Shown in pieces: positions 1 to 9,428 of a stretch of DNA of 50,142 bases (positions are counted from its first letter, which is position 1; every line of letters starts with the position of its first letter). Position numbers and translations under genes: made by a program. This DNA comes from CAYPIE01 sp964410665 (GTDB lineage Bacteria; Planctomycetota; Planctomycetia; Gemmatales; Gemmataceae), in contig CAYPIE010000043.1 in the NCBI GenBank assembly GCA_964410665.1, positions 1 to 50,142 on the forward strand, read 5' to 3'. Below the pieces are notes generated by a model, which saw only the letters and a list, made by a program, of their open reading frames with translations, was not told the origin of the DNA and searched no databases.

Positions 1-1435
1 CTGCTTGACTCTCATCAGTTCGTAAGCCGTGGTTGGTCGTGGAGATCATAGATTCCCTATCTTATGTCGAGAAAGTCGAACTTAGTTGACTGGTCGTTGG
101 AATACAGACCCCATTGATCTGCCTTCTATGGATATGTAGGTACCGACCAAACTTTGGTCAAACGAGCACGGCGTTCGGGAAGAAGCTCTACGTTAGCGGC
201 GGACTCACGGACAATTCGATCTCACACAAGGTACAGGTCTACAATCCTATCGCGGCCAAGTGGTCTGAAGGGCCGTAACTACCACGCAGTGGACAGTTTA
301 ATCGCTTTTCCCCGGTGGCGTGTGTCGCCAAGAACGCATGTCCGGTCTCCCTCCCCGACAAGTGATGTACCACCTCTTCCATGAAGGATGGGAGAATGCA
401 GCCAGAACGACACACCGACGATTCGTCCACCGCATGGTCGACCACGAAGGCCTAGGCTTTGTCGTCGGAGGTGCTTCGATAGAGCGCAGCGTCGCGAAGG
501 CCGAAGTCATCAGCCCTTGAAAGACTGTTGCACGTCGGTCGGCGGCGGTTCGACTAGTTACACTGGGGACACCAGCCGGAAGCCGCAAGATGCGTAGGGA
601 GTCTACTCCGGCTGCTCAGTATAACGTTCGGCACGCGAAACCGGTAACGTGGTGGAGAGCAGACTCCGGAAGTGCGGTTGCTTACACCAAGTGGCGTTCC
701 TCTGGCCGCACGGTCTCATCGTCGATCTGCCAGTCCATAACTCTCGAGCACACCGGCGGGACCTCGCACGGAAGCGAGATATCGGAGCGGAGGCGGGACG
801 CTAGGGAACTTACCGCAGGTGTTGCAGTTGTCGGTGACACAATCCCAGAGCGAACGGCAGGACACTCCGCAGCCGATCAACGGTTGAACTGGTTGGAAAA
901 GAACGCTCCCATGAGCGGGCGAGCGTAGCCCTGGTTAGCAGATGAAGTGTAGTGTCGGTTCTTTATTGCACTGGATTCCGAACACAGGATCGGCCCAATT
1001 TCTCGGGTAACAGTTGGGCGGAACGGATAAATGTTGACGGACGTCAAGGTGATCATCAAAACCCGTACACGGCAAGAAATGCTAGCGGGGTCGGTCAGGG
1101 CCTCGCCAAAGCGATCGAACAACTACGGCCGGATAGACCGGACTACTTACCCGCTCGGTCTTCTCGCTGACGTGCAAGTAGTGGCCTGGCCCTGCCGAGA
1201 CGGGATCGACTTCGGCCAGACCGACTCTGTACTCCTCCTCACCAATCCTCGCGGCAAACATTCCCGACCCCAATCGGGGATGTTCCAACAACATACATGC
1301 TCAATATTGATTTTAATTCTGGGCATGATCTAGTAATCCGAGCAACCGACATTAGAACCAATGCGAAGCAGGATTGAGCGCTCCGCACCTTAGAATCGAC
1401 GTGAAACTGCCACCACGAGTGTCTAGAAGCGAGTT
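1..1435. other. Leading region without a supported gene
   Basis: I see no gene I can support here. Open frames up to about 110 codons occur on both strands, but none has a convincing ribosome binding site, family motif or conserved-looking composition. I looked for a short RiPP-like precursor because a YcaO gene lies downstream and found no ORF with an obvious leader and Cys/Ser/Thr-rich core. The last 150 bases are more AT-rich and probably hold the promoter of the downstream operon. Confidence 0.5.
1307..1336 (+). promoter_or_regulatory. Possible promoter of the biosynthetic operon
   Basis: TTGATT at 1307-1312 and TAGTAA at 1331-1336 are separated by 18 bases, in the only AT-rich stretch before the operon's first gene and about 100 bases upstream of its ATG. 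The match to a sigma-70 promoter is weak, so this is only a candidate. Confidence 0.2.
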
Positions 1436-2638
1436 ATGATCACAGAACTGAATCAGATGAGCAGAGATGTCCATTTTGACGTCCGGTTCACACACCGACT
1501 CCGGTTTACAGAGGACATCCTGGGACAAGACAGCGAAGTCCTCTGGGAAGTCCTCCAGACCACGGGATCTGCCCCAGCCAGAGTTCAACTCTGGCTGGAC
1601 CAAGATGTGAGCGATGCAAACGAAGGGCTGGCCGAGCGTTTCGAGCTGTTGTTGAAAAGTCGGCCCGATCAGGCGACCCTTTGTGGGGTGACCCAGACCA
1701 TCCCGGGGGGAGAGGCCTGCAAGAACAGCCCTCGGATCGTCGAATCGATGCTGGACGCCATGAACCAGGCGGAGCTCGACCGGCGGAGTTACGTGATCGT
1801 GGCCGGTGGCGGTGCGGTGCTCGATGCCGTGGGTTACGCCGCCGCGATAGCTCACCGGGGCATCCGACTGGTCAGGCTGCCCACGACCACGCTGGGCCAG
1901 GCAGACTCGGGCGTCGGCGTCAAAAACGCGATCAACCGGTTTAACAAGAAGAATTGGGTGGGCACCTTTGCCGTGCCGTGGGCGGTCATCAACGATGCGA
2001 GTCTGTTGTGCAGTCTCCCTGACCGCGACTTCCGCTGTGGCTTCGCCGAGGCAGTCAAGGTGTTCCTGCTCAAGAGCGAGGCATGGTTCGACCGCGTTTG
2101 TGAGAACGCCACACTGATCGGCGACCGTGACCTCCGAGCGTCGATGCCGGTGATCGTAAAGTCGGCCCAGTTCCACCTGGACCACATCACCCAAGGCGGT
2201 GACCCGTTCGAGTCCCGTGAAGCGAGGCCCTTGGATTTCGGCCACTGGTCTGCCCACAAACTCGAGCCGATGACAAGCTACGCGGTGCGTCATGGCGAGG
2301 CGGTGTCGATCGGCGTCGCGGCGGATGTAATGTACTCGTCGATGGTACACGGACTGCCCTCCTCAGACGCCGAGCGGGCGCTGCGTTGCCTCCTGGATCT
2401 GCGACTGCCAATCACCCATCCGACACTCACCGAGGATCCGAAAAACGTCTTCGACGGGTTGGAAGAGTTCCGCCAACACCTGGGCGGCCGGTTGACTGTT
2501 ACCATGCTCGAGGGCGTCGGCGAACCCGTTGATGTCCATGAGGTGGACCAGTCGGCCATGTACCGCGCTTTCCAGCAGGTGGCCGAATTCGCCGCAGACG
2601 TACGCGCTGCATCCCTGATCGGGAGGGCGTCGGTTTGA
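1436..2638 (+). CDS. EboD-like sugar-phosphate cyclase (3-dehydroquinate synthase superfamily)
   Basis: Predicted NAD-dependent, metal-dependent sugar-phosphate cyclase of 400 aa, a normal length for the superfamily. The nucleotide-binding GGGAVLDAVGY lies near residue 125, the DSGVGVKNAIN segment near 157 and GFAEAVKV near 201. The metal-site region DFGHWSAHKLE lies near 267 and RHGEAVSIGV near 284. From memory, DFGHW-x-AHKLE and DSGVGVKN are typical of the EboD branch, not of AroB of the shikimate pathway, which has NFGHTxGHAxE. The substrate is unknown; a heptulose or related sugar phosphate cyclised to a cyclitol is the family expectation. It is the first gene of the operon and its stop overlaps the next start. 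A second in-frame ATG at 1457 is an alternative start. No other ebo genes are present nearby, so this is not the canonical ebo cluster. Confidence 0.85.
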   Translation: MITELNQMSRDVHFDVRFTHRLRFTEDILGQDSEVLWEVLQTTGSAPARVQLWLDQDVSDANEGLAERFELLLKSRPDQATLCGVTQTIPGGEACKNSPRIVESMLDAMNQAELDRRSYVIVAGGGAVLDAVGYAAAIAHRGIRLVRLPTTTLGQADSGVGVKNAINRFNKKNWVGTFAVPWAVINDASLLCSLPDRDFRCGFAEAVKVFLLKSEAWFDRVCENATLIGDRDLRASMPVIVKSAQFHLDHITQGGDPFESREARPLDFGHWSAHKLEPMTSYAVRHGEAVSIGVAADVMYSSMVHGLPSSDAERALRCLLDLRLPITHPTLTEDPKNVFDGLEEFRQHLGGRLTVTMLEGVGEPVDVHEVDQSAMYRAFQQVAEFAADVRAASLIGRASV

Positions 2639-3573
2639 CTCTCTCGACTACAACCGAGCCTCTGGCCGCCCTGACGAAACTGCTAGGAGAGGTAAACGAC
2701 CTGAAGCGGATCTACTCCCCCGACCACCCGAGAGGTCTCGCCGACGAAGGCTTCCGCCGGTCCTGGGCAGACATCCTCGAAGGGGAAAACCCCGCCGATG
2801 TGGCCCGCCGGGAGGCGGCATACGCCCTCATCTCAGCCAAGCTCGGTGCCATTGACTTCGACATGCTCATCCGTGGCGGCCTGACTTCGACACAAGCCGT
2901 GGACGTCCTGCGGAGGGCATTTGGCGAAATCTCCCGGGGTGTTTCGGAAGACCTGCGGAAGAAGGCCGAACTCGGCTTGGAGTTGTACCTCACGAATGAG
3001 TCCCGCAAGTCTCGGGCACTACGCCTACCGAAAGCTCTGGAACGCCTCACGAGCCAACCTCGCGCCGGGGCAACCTGTCCAGAGCTACCACGACTGATCC
3101 TCGAACCACCCGAATCGCACGGCGGACATTGCTATGTCACGGCAGTAATGGCGACGATTCTTGCTCCGTCCTATGGGGCCGACCCCGGTACGCCGTTTGT
3201 AGCGGCACTCAGCCACCACCTTCACAACGCGTTTCTGCCCGACTCGGGGTTCGCCGGAGAGATGCTCTTGGGCGAATACCTTTCGGCCGTCATGGAGCGC
3301 TTCACGGAAGATGCCCTCGCAGAACTCCCAGATGAGATCGCGGACTTGGTCAGAGGATGCCGGGAAGTGTTGACCCATGCGGAGACCCCGGAAGCCAAGG
3401 CATTCCACGCGGCGGATGTGATCGACCGGGTGCTACAGATGCGGCAGTACGCCCGGGTGGCGATGTTCCGACTTGAGCATGCCCTGGAAGACTTGGAATT
3501 AGTACACGCCGGGCCATTGCAGTCTTTCCAAATCGGCGTGCTGAGAGAGGCCGGCTTGTGGACATCAGACTGA
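2635..3573 (+). CDS. Uncharacterised HD-domain-like protein
   Basis: 312 aa protein that I do not recognise as a named family. The C-terminal half resembles an HD-type metal-dependent phosphohydrolase: HGGHCYVTAVMATIL near residue 162, a histidine cluster LSHHLHNA near 192 where family members have LLHD, and FHAADVIDRV near 257 resembling the last Asp-bearing helix. The usual HD dyad is not exact, so the active site may be altered. The N-terminal 130 residues are helical and without known motifs. The start is a TTG overlapping the preceding TGA, with GGGAGG about eight bases upstream; the first in-frame ATG is some 80 codons later. The overlap with both neighbours ties it to the operon, where removal of a phosphate is a reasonable guess. 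A helical metal oxidase fold is the main alternative. Confidence 0.6.
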   Translation: MTLSTTTEPLAALTKLLGEVNDLKRIYSPDHPRGLADEGFRRSWADILEGENPADVARREAAYALISAKLGAIDFDMLIRGGLTSTQAVDVLRRAFGEISRGVSEDLRKKAELGLELYLTNESRKSRALRLPKALERLTSQPRAGATCPELPRLILEPPESHGGHCYVTAVMATILAPSYGADPGTPFVAALSHHLHNAFLPDSGFAGEMLLGEYLSAVMERFTEDALAELPDEIADLVRGCREVLTHAETPEAKAFHAADVIDRVLQMRQYARVAMFRLEHALEDLELVHAGPLQSFQIGVLREAGLWTSD

Positions 3574-4793
3574 CAGCTTCTGGGGGACCTTTCGGCCAAC
3601 TGCTCGGCCCGGAGAACGGCCAGCCGCTGAAAGTCACTCTCGACCTGGGCAACGGCAATGGACTGCTTGGGGACGGCCGGACCGATTGGCCGGTACTGGG
3701 GAATATCCCCTACCTTCGCACCGGCCGCGAGACGCTTCGATTCCGCGCAGTCGGTGAACTCCAACGCGGGCGACCAGAGGAAGCACTTGCGATATTGCTC
3801 ACCGACCAAGATCCGTTTTCACCAACTCCCCCACCCAGCCTCGATTCGACACGCGAGGTCGTCCGTAGAACAGCGGCCGACGGAATTTCGTTTCGCCAAG
3901 CCATGGATATGCTCAACTTCGGACCGGTGTCGCACTACTTCGCGCATCGCTGGTCCGCACCGACCTACCTGTCCGGAGTCGGGCTGCTCGCGGCCAAGTG
4001 GAGCGGACCGGAGGTGGTCTGCGAGGTCGCGTGCGGCGTTGGGCAATTCTTGCGTGACCTTCAGTGGGCCGGCGTCCCCTCCGCGGGGTTGGATGTGGTG
4101 TTCGCCAAGCTGTGGTTGGGACAACGCTTCCTCGGGCTGCTCGGCAATCTCATCTGTGCCGACATCGAAGCGACTTGCCTGCCGCTATCAGGCAACACGG
4201 GTGAGCCCGCAATGGTCTTCTGCCATGACGCATTTTACTTCATGGCCGACAAAGTGCGGACGGCCGAGGCGTTTCGCCGCTTGGCGGGCGCCTCTGGAGC
4301 TGTCCTGATCGGGCACGCCCACAACGCAGCTGTCGACCACCGGGTAGCCGGTTCCCCGCTGACCCCGCAGGAGTACGGAGCCCTCTTCCCTGATGCAGAG
4401 CTTTACGATGACTCGGACTTGGCTGCTGCGTACCAGTGTTGCGAGGTTCCTGAGAGCCGTACGGCCGAGGAGTTGTCCAACGCAGAGGCTGTTTCACTCG
4501 CGTGGCGGGCGTCACCAGAAATCTCTTGGAAGCCCAAATGGTCGCTGTGCGAACCGCGTGAAGGCAATCCGCTGAGCTTGAACCCCTTGCTGACAGACAA
4601 CGGAGACAGGCGACTCCGGCCCAACTGGCCAATGAAGCGGTTCGCCCAGGAATATCAGGGTGCCACTTACTTGCAAGGCAACACTCTTCCGTGCGTAGAC
4701 ACCATGACCGACGCTTCCGCAGGCCGGGTGACCGATGAGACCATCCGTCTGTTCAAACGCCGGGTCTTGCTCGACCTGCCGGGGGGCTGGTGA
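3558..4793 (+). CDS. Class I SAM-dependent methyltransferase-like protein
   Basis: 411 aa. A SAM-binding glycine motif, VVCEVACGVGQ, lies near residue 153, followed by an acidic GLDVVF second strand, as in class I methyltransferases. The roughly 140 residues before it form a family-specific N-terminal region, and about 200 residues follow, so it is larger than a minimal methyltransferase and may have a substrate-binding extension. The GTG start lies 16 bases inside the previous gene with GAGAGAGG upstream, which implies translational coupling. In the operon it would methylate an intermediate or the final product on O, N or C; the sequence does not say which. Its stop abuts the start of the next gene. 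Confidence 0.7.
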   Translation: MDIRLTASGGPFGQLLGPENGQPLKVTLDLGNGNGLLGDGRTDWPVLGNIPYLRTGRETLRFRAVGELQRGRPEEALAILLTDQDPFSPTPPPSLDSTREVVRRTAADGISFRQAMDMLNFGPVSHYFAHRWSAPTYLSGVGLLAAKWSGPEVVCEVACGVGQFLRDLQWAGVPSAGLDVVFAKLWLGQRFLGLLGNLICADIEATCLPLSGNTGEPAMVFCHDAFYFMADKVRTAEAFRRLAGASGAVLIGHAHNAAVDHRVAGSPLTPQEYGALFPDAELYDDSDLAAAYQCCEVPESRTAEELSNAEAVSLAWRASPEISWKPKWSLCEPREGNPLSLNPLLTDNGDRRLRPNWPMKRFAQEYQGATYLQGNTLPCVDTMTDASAGRVTDETIRLFKRRVLLDLPGGW

Positions 4794-5824
4794 ATGGCGA
4801 CTGAACGATTCGGATGGGGCGTTATTGGCTGCGGATGGGTCGCCAGGGATTTCGTCGTACCAGCGATCCACGCGTCATCCAACGGGCGATTGACGGCGGT
4901 GTGCGATCGAGACCTGGAGGCGATGGCAGTCCTGCCAGAATTGGCAGGCAGTTCGCATCGGCAGTACACGGACATCAGTCAGCTGCTCGCTGACCAGGAC
5001 GTCGCGGGAGTGTATGTGGCGACACCCAATAATACTCATTCAGAGATTGTCGTCCGGTGTGCGGCCGCGGGGAAGCACGTGCTGTGCGAAAAGCCCTTGG
5101 CCCCCACACTATCCGAAGCAGAGTCGATGGTCGCAGCCTGCGAAGAAGCCAAGGTTACATACGCAACGGCCTTCGACCAACGCTTCCATGCAGCGCACCG
5201 TCGTCTACGATCCCTGGTCCGAGACGGCGAGTTGGGGGAAGTCAGCCAGGTGAGATTGCACTACGCCTGTTGGCTGCCCGCCCACTGGTGTACTAACAAC
5301 TGGCGCATCAATCCGGAGGCCGCAGGGGGGGTGCGGGGATCGACTTAGCACCACACGGAATCGACCTGATCAGCCATCTGCTCGGTCAGGATTGGCAGGA
5401 ACTGTGGGCCATGACGCAGAACCGCGTTCACGACTACCCGGTCGACGACGGGGCGGTCTTTCTCGGACGGCTGAAGAACGGCACATTAGCAACCCTGCAC
5501 GTCGCTTACAACTGCCCCGACACCTACCCACGTCGCCGTCTGGAATTGATCGGCACCCGAGCAATGGCCGTGGCTACCGATACCATGGGGCAAACCTCCG
5601 GGGGATCGATCGAACTGATCCACGCCAACGATGGACTTACCGAGGTTGTCCGCGTCCCAACAGAGGACGACCGATGCCCCTTCCTTGTTCAGATCGAATC
5701 CTTCTCAGAGGCCATACTGTCGGGCGAAGTGTTCCCGTTTAGCCCAGCTCGAGATGTTGCCCATCTACAATTGCTGCTCAACGCGTTGAGTGGCAAGCCA
5801 TTGGGAGCTGCCACATGCCTCTAA
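4794..5824 (+). pseudogene. Gfo/Idh/MocA oxidoreductase, frameshifted at a G7 run
   Basis: NAD(P)-dependent oxidoreductase of the Gfo/Idh/MocA family, whose members oxidise or reduce sugars and cyclitols. The Rossmann motif GVIGCGWVA is at residues 9-17 and the family EKPL motif near 99. The frame that starts at 4794 stops at 5346-5348. The rest of the protein continues in another frame from the G7 run at 5325-5331: with one added G the sequence reads AAGGGAGIDLAPHGIDLISH, the expected family motif. The repaired protein would be about 343 aa, a normal length. The downstream part overlaps the next gene by ten bases, as expected for an intact operon. Either the gene is inactivated, it is phase-variable at the G run, or one G was lost in sequencing. 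Confidence 0.85.
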
Positions 5825-6645
5825 CTCAGTACGCTTGTTCGAACTGTGGGCACTGGCAGCCCTGGTTCCAAGACCAACAGCCGATCGCATGCCCGGTGTG
5901 CACCGACGTGCGCAATGCCCTCCCCGAGGATCGGTGGGACTTCCGCAAGGCCACCCGGGTCGGATCAGAATTAACGACACACTGGGAGGAAGTGCTCCCA
6001 GGCCTGTGGGGCTTCTCCTGTCACCCCAAGTTCGGACTCGGAGCGACGGGATGGTTACTCGTCCGGCCGGACGGTAACGTCGGGTTCGAGGGGACTCCCT
6101 GGTACACAGATGCGGCCTTGCAGCAAATCGAATCGCTCGGTGGCGTCCGCGTCCTGGCGGCGTCACACCCCCACGGCTACGGGGCTTTGTGGCAATTGCA
6201 GGACGCGTTCGAGCCCATCCTCGTCATCCACCGCGAAGACCTGAAGTACACCAAAGCGTTCCGCGTCACTTGGCCCGCCGATGACTGCCACGAACTCGCC
6301 CCGGGACTGACCCTTCACCACACCGGTGGCCATTACGAGGGCCACTCAGTCCTGTACGACGCCGACCGACGCGCCCTGTTCTGTGGGGACGCGTTGAAGA
6401 TCGACTTTCACCCCAACGGCCGCCCAAGGGCGATCAGCTGTCATAAAGGGTACCATTACGAGATCCCCCTCTCGCACGCTGAATTACGTCGGTACCGTGA
6501 GGTGTTCGCCGAACTGCCCTTCGAACGGGCGTTCACGCCCTTCGAGTATGCCGAAGGGGTGACCAGGCGACACGCCATCGCGTTGTACGATCTGCTCTTG
6601 GCAGGGCAGCCTCACACCACCGCCGTTGAATTGGAGAACCTATGA
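5815..6645 (+). CDS. Metallo-beta-lactamase-fold hydrolase with N-terminal zinc ribbon
   Basis: 276 aa. Residues 8-29 carry a CxxC...CxxC set (C8, C11, C26, C29) typical of a zinc ribbon or rubredoxin-like knuckle. It is followed by a divergent metallo-beta-lactamase domain with SHPHGYGALW near 117, HTGGHYEGHSVLY near 168 and FCGDALK near 188, which supply the metal-binding His and Asp residues. The canonical HxHxDH is replaced by HPHGYG, so metal stoichiometry and chemistry may differ from lactonases. The ATG overlaps the previous gene by ten bases and the stop overlaps the YcaO start (ATGA). Its role in the pathway is unknown; hydrolysis, or a redox role using the ribbon, are both possible. 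Confidence 0.8.
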   Translation: MPLTQYACSNCGHWQPWFQDQQPIACPVCTDVRNALPEDRWDFRKATRVGSELTTHWEEVLPGLWGFSCHPKFGLGATGWLLVRPDGNVGFEGTPWYTDAALQQIESLGGVRVLAASHPHGYGALWQLQDAFEPILVIHREDLKYTKAFRVTWPADDCHELAPGLTLHHTGGHYEGHSVLYDADRRALFCGDALKIDFHPNGRPRAISCHKGYHYEIPLSHAELRRYREVFAELPFERAFTPFEYAEGVTRRHAIALYDLLLAGQPHTTAVELENL

Positions 6646-8144
6646 CCGTCTCCTCGCCATTGTCCCACGAAGAAGTGGTGCGACTGTACCATGCCAATTT
6701 CTTGGAAGGCAAACTGTCCCAGTTCCGAGTTGACGGCATCGACCGGTTGGGACTGCCAGTCTGGATCGCCGGGATGACATTACCGGACGGGACCCTGCTC
6801 GACGGCTACGGTTACGGTGCCACCCCGGACGAAGCTGCAGTTGGAGCCTACGGGGAACTGTCCGAACAAATCCACTCGACGGCCTCCATGCAAAGGCGGA
6901 AGCCAGTCTTCGGAAGCTACGCCGAACTTGCCCGCGAACGCGGAAAAACCGGCGTGGTCGATCCCCTGACGCTGTGCCTGCCGGCGGGCAGCGAGTACCG
7001 CCCGGACATGCAGCTCGCCTGGGCGGAAGCGGTCCGGCACTCGAGCGGGGAGACCGTCCTGGTACCGTGGGAGTTCGCCGCGGTCAGTTTCGGCCAGATG
7101 CGAGGGCGGCCGCCCTTGATCACGCCGATCACCAACGGGCTAGGTGCCGGAGACACCCTCGCACGGGCACTCTCTCACGGGCTCTTGGAACTGCTCCAAC
7201 GTGACGGCAACTGCGTCTCATTTCGGGCGATGGACCGTGGCATCGTGGTCGAACTGGACGAGATCACCGACGACGTGCTGGCCGGTCTCCTCGACACTCT
7301 CCGAGAACTAGGCGTGGAGGTGACGGTCAAGCTGGCGGCCTCCGACTTCGGCATGCCCAACTTGTACGTGGTCGGGCACGACGTCGATGAATGGCCCGGC
7401 GCCTTGCCGATCCAGGCCACCGCCTGCGGCGAGGCGATCCACCCTGACCGCGAACGCTGCCTCCGCAAAGCGCTCCTGGAATTCGCGGCCGCCCGAACCC
7501 GTAAGGGATACATGCACGGCCCCCTAGAGTTGATCCGTCGTGTCGCGCCCGAGGGCCATCTGGACACCTACGCGGAGTCGTTCGACCCTGCCAACGAGGA
7601 ACCGCGCTGCCTTGCGGCCATGATGGAATGGATGGAGGCGACTCGGGAAGAGTTGATCGACAGGCTTAGTGGTTCCGTACTGCGGGATAGTTGCCGGGTC
7701 AAGCTCTCTGATCTCCCCAGCACAGGGCCGGTGGGTACACCCGAAGAGTTGCTCACGATAGTCAGTGGTCGCTTGCGTTCGGAGGGCTTTGACATCCTGT
7801 ACTTCGACTTCTCACCTCCAAGCAGAGAGTTGGCCGTTGTCAAGGTGGTCGTGCCCGGTCTGGAGTGCGAGACCATGAGTTACTACCGCATCGGTGAGCG
7901 CGGCCTCGGCCGGTTGATGGAGCGAGGTTGTGATTTTGTCGGCTTCGGCAGTGGCCCCACCGGCGCACTGCCGGTCCGACTTACCGAGGAGGCTCGGGAA
8001 CGGCTCGGCGACCAGGCTTGGCTCGACCCGCGGGCAGTGGACCGGATCGTCGGCCCGCTCTACCCGCTGTACCGCGAACCGAACAGTCACGCCGCTGCCA
8101 TTGCCAAGGAGCGGCATTTCATCCCAGTATTGAAGGCCACCTGA
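6642..8144 (+). CDS. YcaO-domain protein
   Basis: 500 aa YcaO-family protein. Characterised YcaO enzymes use ATP to activate an amide oxygen, giving azolines, thioamides or amidines in peptides. Visible family features are GATPDEAAVGAYGELSEQI near residues 58-77 and TNGLGAGDTLARALSHGLLE near 164-183, followed by LLQRDG, the nucleotide- and magnesium-binding helices. No TfuA partner, no E1-like or Ocin-ThiF partner and no precursor peptide are encoded beside it. It sits in the middle of a cyclitol- and sugar-type operon with overlapping start and stop codons on both sides. It may therefore act on a small molecule or on a peptide encoded elsewhere. Assignment to the family is confident; function is not known. 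Confidence 0.85.
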   Translation: MTVSSPLSHEEVVRLYHANFLEGKLSQFRVDGIDRLGLPVWIAGMTLPDGTLLDGYGYGATPDEAAVGAYGELSEQIHSTASMQRRKPVFGSYAELARERGKTGVVDPLTLCLPAGSEYRPDMQLAWAEAVRHSSGETVLVPWEFAAVSFGQMRGRPPLITPITNGLGAGDTLARALSHGLLELLQRDGNCVSFRAMDRGIVVELDEITDDVLAGLLDTLRELGVEVTVKLAASDFGMPNLYVVGHDVDEWPGALPIQATACGEAIHPDRERCLRKALLEFAAARTRKGYMHGPLELIRRVAPEGHLDTYAESFDPANEEPRCLAAMMEWMEATREELIDRLSGSVLRDSCRVKLSDLPSTGPVGTPEELLTIVSGRLRSEGFDILYFDFSPPSRELAVVKVVVPGLECETMSYYRIGERGLGRLMERGCDFVGFGSGPTGALPVRLTEEARERLGDQAWLDPRAVDRIVGPLYPLYREPNSHAAAIAKERHFIPVLKAT

Positions 8145-9412
8145 TGAGAATATGTTTCATCTCCCGCCGCTTCTTCCCGGCCATTTCGGGGATGAGCGTG
8201 TACGCCCTAAATCTATTGCGGCAGCTGGTCCGGGCCGGACATGACATCGTGATGATCTCGCAGTACCGCAACGACGCCGCCGGCTCGTCCGTCTATGGGG
8301 GTGGGCCGCCCCCGGAGGTGCCCGGGGTCGAGGTCATTGGCCTGGAGTCGCTGGGCGAGCAGCGGGTGAACTCGGGCCTGCCGGCCGACTTCGAAGCCGA
8401 TCTACGAGCCATGGTCCGGGCCGCCCTGGAAGCCCACGAACGCAAGCCCTTCGACGTCGTGCACGCGCAGTACGGTTACCCCAATGGTTTGGCTGCATTG
8501 GAAGTCAGCCGTCGGACGGGCGTCCCGAACGTGGTGTCCATCCAGGGTGGAGATGGCCACTGGGTCGGCACCTGCTGTGACACTCACGCCCGGACCATGC
8601 GTGCCGTCCTCAACCACGCCGGCGCGGTGCTCATCGGCAGCCGTTCCTTCGCCGAGGAGGTAGCCGAGAATCATGGAACTGACATCCAGCGATTCACGAT
8701 CGTGCCCGGGGCGACCGACACCGAGCGATTTCGACCCAGAGACCCAGACAATCTGGGCGGCCTGTCCTCCCCGCCGACACTGCTCTATCATGGGCGGGTT
8801 GACCTGAGGAAGGGCTTGGGAGAACTTCTCAAGGCGTTCCGTTCCCTCGCCAACCGGCACCCCACACTCAGGCTGACCGTGTCCGGGATCGGACCCGACT
8901 TGGAAACCGTGCGAACACAGGTCACCGAGGAAAGTCTTGAAGGCCGGGTATGTCTGACGGGTTACACAGCCTACGAGGATGCCCCGAGGGTGTACCATAA
9001 GGGCGACATCTTCGTTTCGCCCACTTACTCCGAGGGGTTCTCGAATACCATCCTCGAGGCAATGGCTTCGGGCCTACCGGTGGTGTCCACCGACACCGTC
9101 GGAGTCGTGGACTGCCTGACAGACGGGCATAACGGACTACTCGTGCCGGTACGTGACTCGGAGGCGTTAGCTGGTGCGATCGATGCCATGCTCCGGGATG
9201 ACTCCATGCGAACCCGACTAGCCCGACAGAGCCTCGCGGACGTTTGCCAACTGTACTCATGGCCGGCCGTCTCGGCCCAGATCGAGAGGGCCTATCACAA
9301 CGTCGCGGGCAACACCCCGGACTGCGGCTGGACCACAACATACCGGCCGGACTCTACATTGGAAGACGCCGACCCCAACTGCCGGTTCCGATCCCAACCT
9401 CACTTCCTTTAA
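8144..9412 (+). CDS. GT4-family glycosyltransferase
   Basis: 422 aa GT-B retaining glycosyltransferase of family 4. The N-terminal acceptor domain begins MRICFISRRFFPAISGMSVY; the donor domain contains LLYHGRVDLRKGLGELLKAF and the EX7E signature SEGFSNTILEAMASGLPVV near residue 295. The ATG overlaps the YcaO stop codon (ATGA); an upstream in-frame start at 8018 lies inside the YcaO gene and is unlikely. Related GT4 enzymes include BshA and MshA, which make the glycosides that a PIG-L deacetylase then processes. The next gene is such a deacetylase. Donor and acceptor are not determined by sequence; a UDP-GlcNAc donor is an inference from the neighbour. Confidence 0.85.
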   Translation: MRICFISRRFFPAISGMSVYALNLLRQLVRAGHDIVMISQYRNDAAGSSVYGGGPPPEVPGVEVIGLESLGEQRVNSGLPADFEADLRAMVRAALEAHERKPFDVVHAQYGYPNGLAALEVSRRTGVPNVVSIQGGDGHWVGTCCDTHARTMRAVLNHAGAVLIGSRSFAEEVAENHGTDIQRFTIVPGATDTERFRPRDPDNLGGLSSPPTLLYHGRVDLRKGLGELLKAFRSLANRHPTLRLTVSGIGPDLETVRTQVTEESLEGRVCLTGYTAYEDAPRVYHKGDIFVSPTYSEGFSNTILEAMASGLPVVSTDTVGVVDCLTDGHNGLLVPVRDSEALAGAIDAMLRDDSMRTRLARQSLADVCQLYSWPAVSAQIERAYHNVAGNTPDCGWTTTYRPDSTLEDADPNCRFRSQPHFL

Positions 9413-9428
9413 TCTCGGGAACTCACAC

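Noticed and set aside
590..928. 112-codon open frame, considered as a precursor or regulator gene of the operon
   Set aside because: No ribosome site, no leader/core pattern, random-looking composition.
1352..2350. 332-codon open frame on the minus strand
   Set aside because: It is antisense to the EboD-like cyclase, whose motifs are clear; high-GC codon use leaves the opposite frame open by chance.
5325..5331. Programmed ribosomal frameshift at the G7 run
   Set aside because: No slippery heptamer of a known kind with a downstream structure, and the family is not known to use one; a mutation, slippage or read error is simpler.
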